The notes under the pieces were generated by a model. It was not told the DNA's origin and did not search any database. It worked only from the letters and a program-made list of their open reading frames with translations. A stretch of DNA of 7,693 nucleotides from CAZXSK01 sp964642855 (GTDB lineage Bacteria; Planctomycetota; Phycisphaerae; SM23-33): NCBI GenBank assembly GCA_964642855.1, contig CAZXSK010000101.1:1-7693 (forward strand), given 5' to 3'. The position numbers and the translations under genes are program-made. Shown piece by piece: positions 7,348 through 7,693 of this stretch (its first letter is position 1; each line of letters opens with the position of its first letter).

Positions 7348-7693
7348 ATGACCGACCGTTACCTGTCCGCGTACTACTTCATGAGCACCGACCTGTGCAT
7401 GAACCGCCAGCACACGCGCGAGGACATGCTCTGGCTGGCTGCCCACAGCTACGACGCGATCCATATCGCCTGTCACGAGGAGCACTACCGCCAGCCCTTG
7501 GGCATGCAGTTGATCATCGAGGAGGCCCACCGCGCGGGGCTGAAGGTCTTCGCGATCCCCTCGCGCTGGTGCGGGCTCATCGCGGGCTGGCCTGTGCTGG
7601 CCGGCCACTTCGCAGCGACGCGCCCGGACACGTGGATGGTGCGCGAAGACGGCCAGCCGCTGATCAAGAACTTCTGCGGGCCGCTCTGCTCGG
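7348..7693 (+). CDS. Partial TIM-barrel, glycoside-hydrolase-like protein (5' end only)
   Basis: The frame starts at the ATG at 7348 and runs off the right edge without a stop, giving 115 residues. The pattern fits the first units of a TIM barrel: a strand at about 4-11 (RYLSAYYF), a helix at 22-33, a strand at 36-41 (DAIHIA), a helix at 52-63, and a strand at 65-71 (LKVFAIP). SRWCGLIAGWP (72-82), PDTWMVREDGQP (93-104) and FCGPLCS (109-115) follow. Such an opening resembles putative glycoside hydrolases of bacterial sugar-degradation loci, where an Arg-Trp-Gly loop and a line about the day's sugar-facing substrate occur after the third strand, but I cannot name the family, and no catalytic acid can be placed because the later strands are missing. 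There is no signal peptide. The 17-base distance to sulfatase C and the same strand indicate that it belongs to the operon. Confidence 0.75.
   Translation, partial: MTDRYLSAYYFMSTDLCMNRQHTREDMLWLAAHSYDAIHIACHEEHYRQPLGMQLIIEEAHRAGLKVFAIPSRWCGLIAGWPVLAGHFAATRPDTWMVREDGQPLIKNFCGPLCS

Noticed and set aside
1..7693. CRISPR arrays, tRNA or rRNA genes, insertion sequences
   Set aside because: No regularly spaced repeats, cloverleaf sequence, rRNA signature or terminal inverted repeats with a transposase were seen.

Overview
The window is GC-rich, densely coding bacterial DNA. It holds one divergently transcribed regulator and a tight operon of carbohydrate-sulfatase and glycoside-hydrolase-like genes. 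Several unrelated sulfatases packed beside poorly characterised TIM-barrel proteins are typical of Planctomycetota and, less often, Verrucomicrobiota, Lentisphaerota or Kiritimatiellota. No rRNA or other phylogenetic marker is present, so this placement is an inference from gene content.

Layout. Positions 1-475 contain no gene I can support. Positions 476-1348 (minus strand) encode an AraC-family regulator. A 75-base gap (1349-1423) separates it from the operon and carries back-to-back promoter-like hexamers and a GGGAG direct repeat. The operon on the plus strand is: formylglycine sulfatase A (1424-2824), a GH67 (alpha-glucuronidase)-like TIM-barrel protein (2821-4386), sulfatase B (4383-5852), sulfatase C (5849-7330), and the first 115 codons of a second TIM-barrel-like protein (7348 to the window edge). 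The first four operon genes are joined by three successive 4-base ATGA stop/start overlaps. The last is separated by 17 bases and has its own Shine-Dalgarno sequence.

How the genes may work together. All three sulfatases have the Cys-X-Pro-X-Arg site that is matured to formylglycine, but their sequences differ enough to suggest different sulfate positions or sugars. None of the operon proteins has a recognisable signal peptide, so the set should act in the cytoplasm on imported, sulfated, probably uronate-containing oligosaccharides. The AraC-type protein probably senses a breakdown product and controls the operon. The GH67-like protein is the most interesting gene. It has no GH67 N-terminal domain, yet it seems to keep the three catalytic carboxylates and their spacing while changing part of the uronate-binding site. 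No transporter, formylglycine-generating enzyme or polysaccharide lyase lies inside the window.
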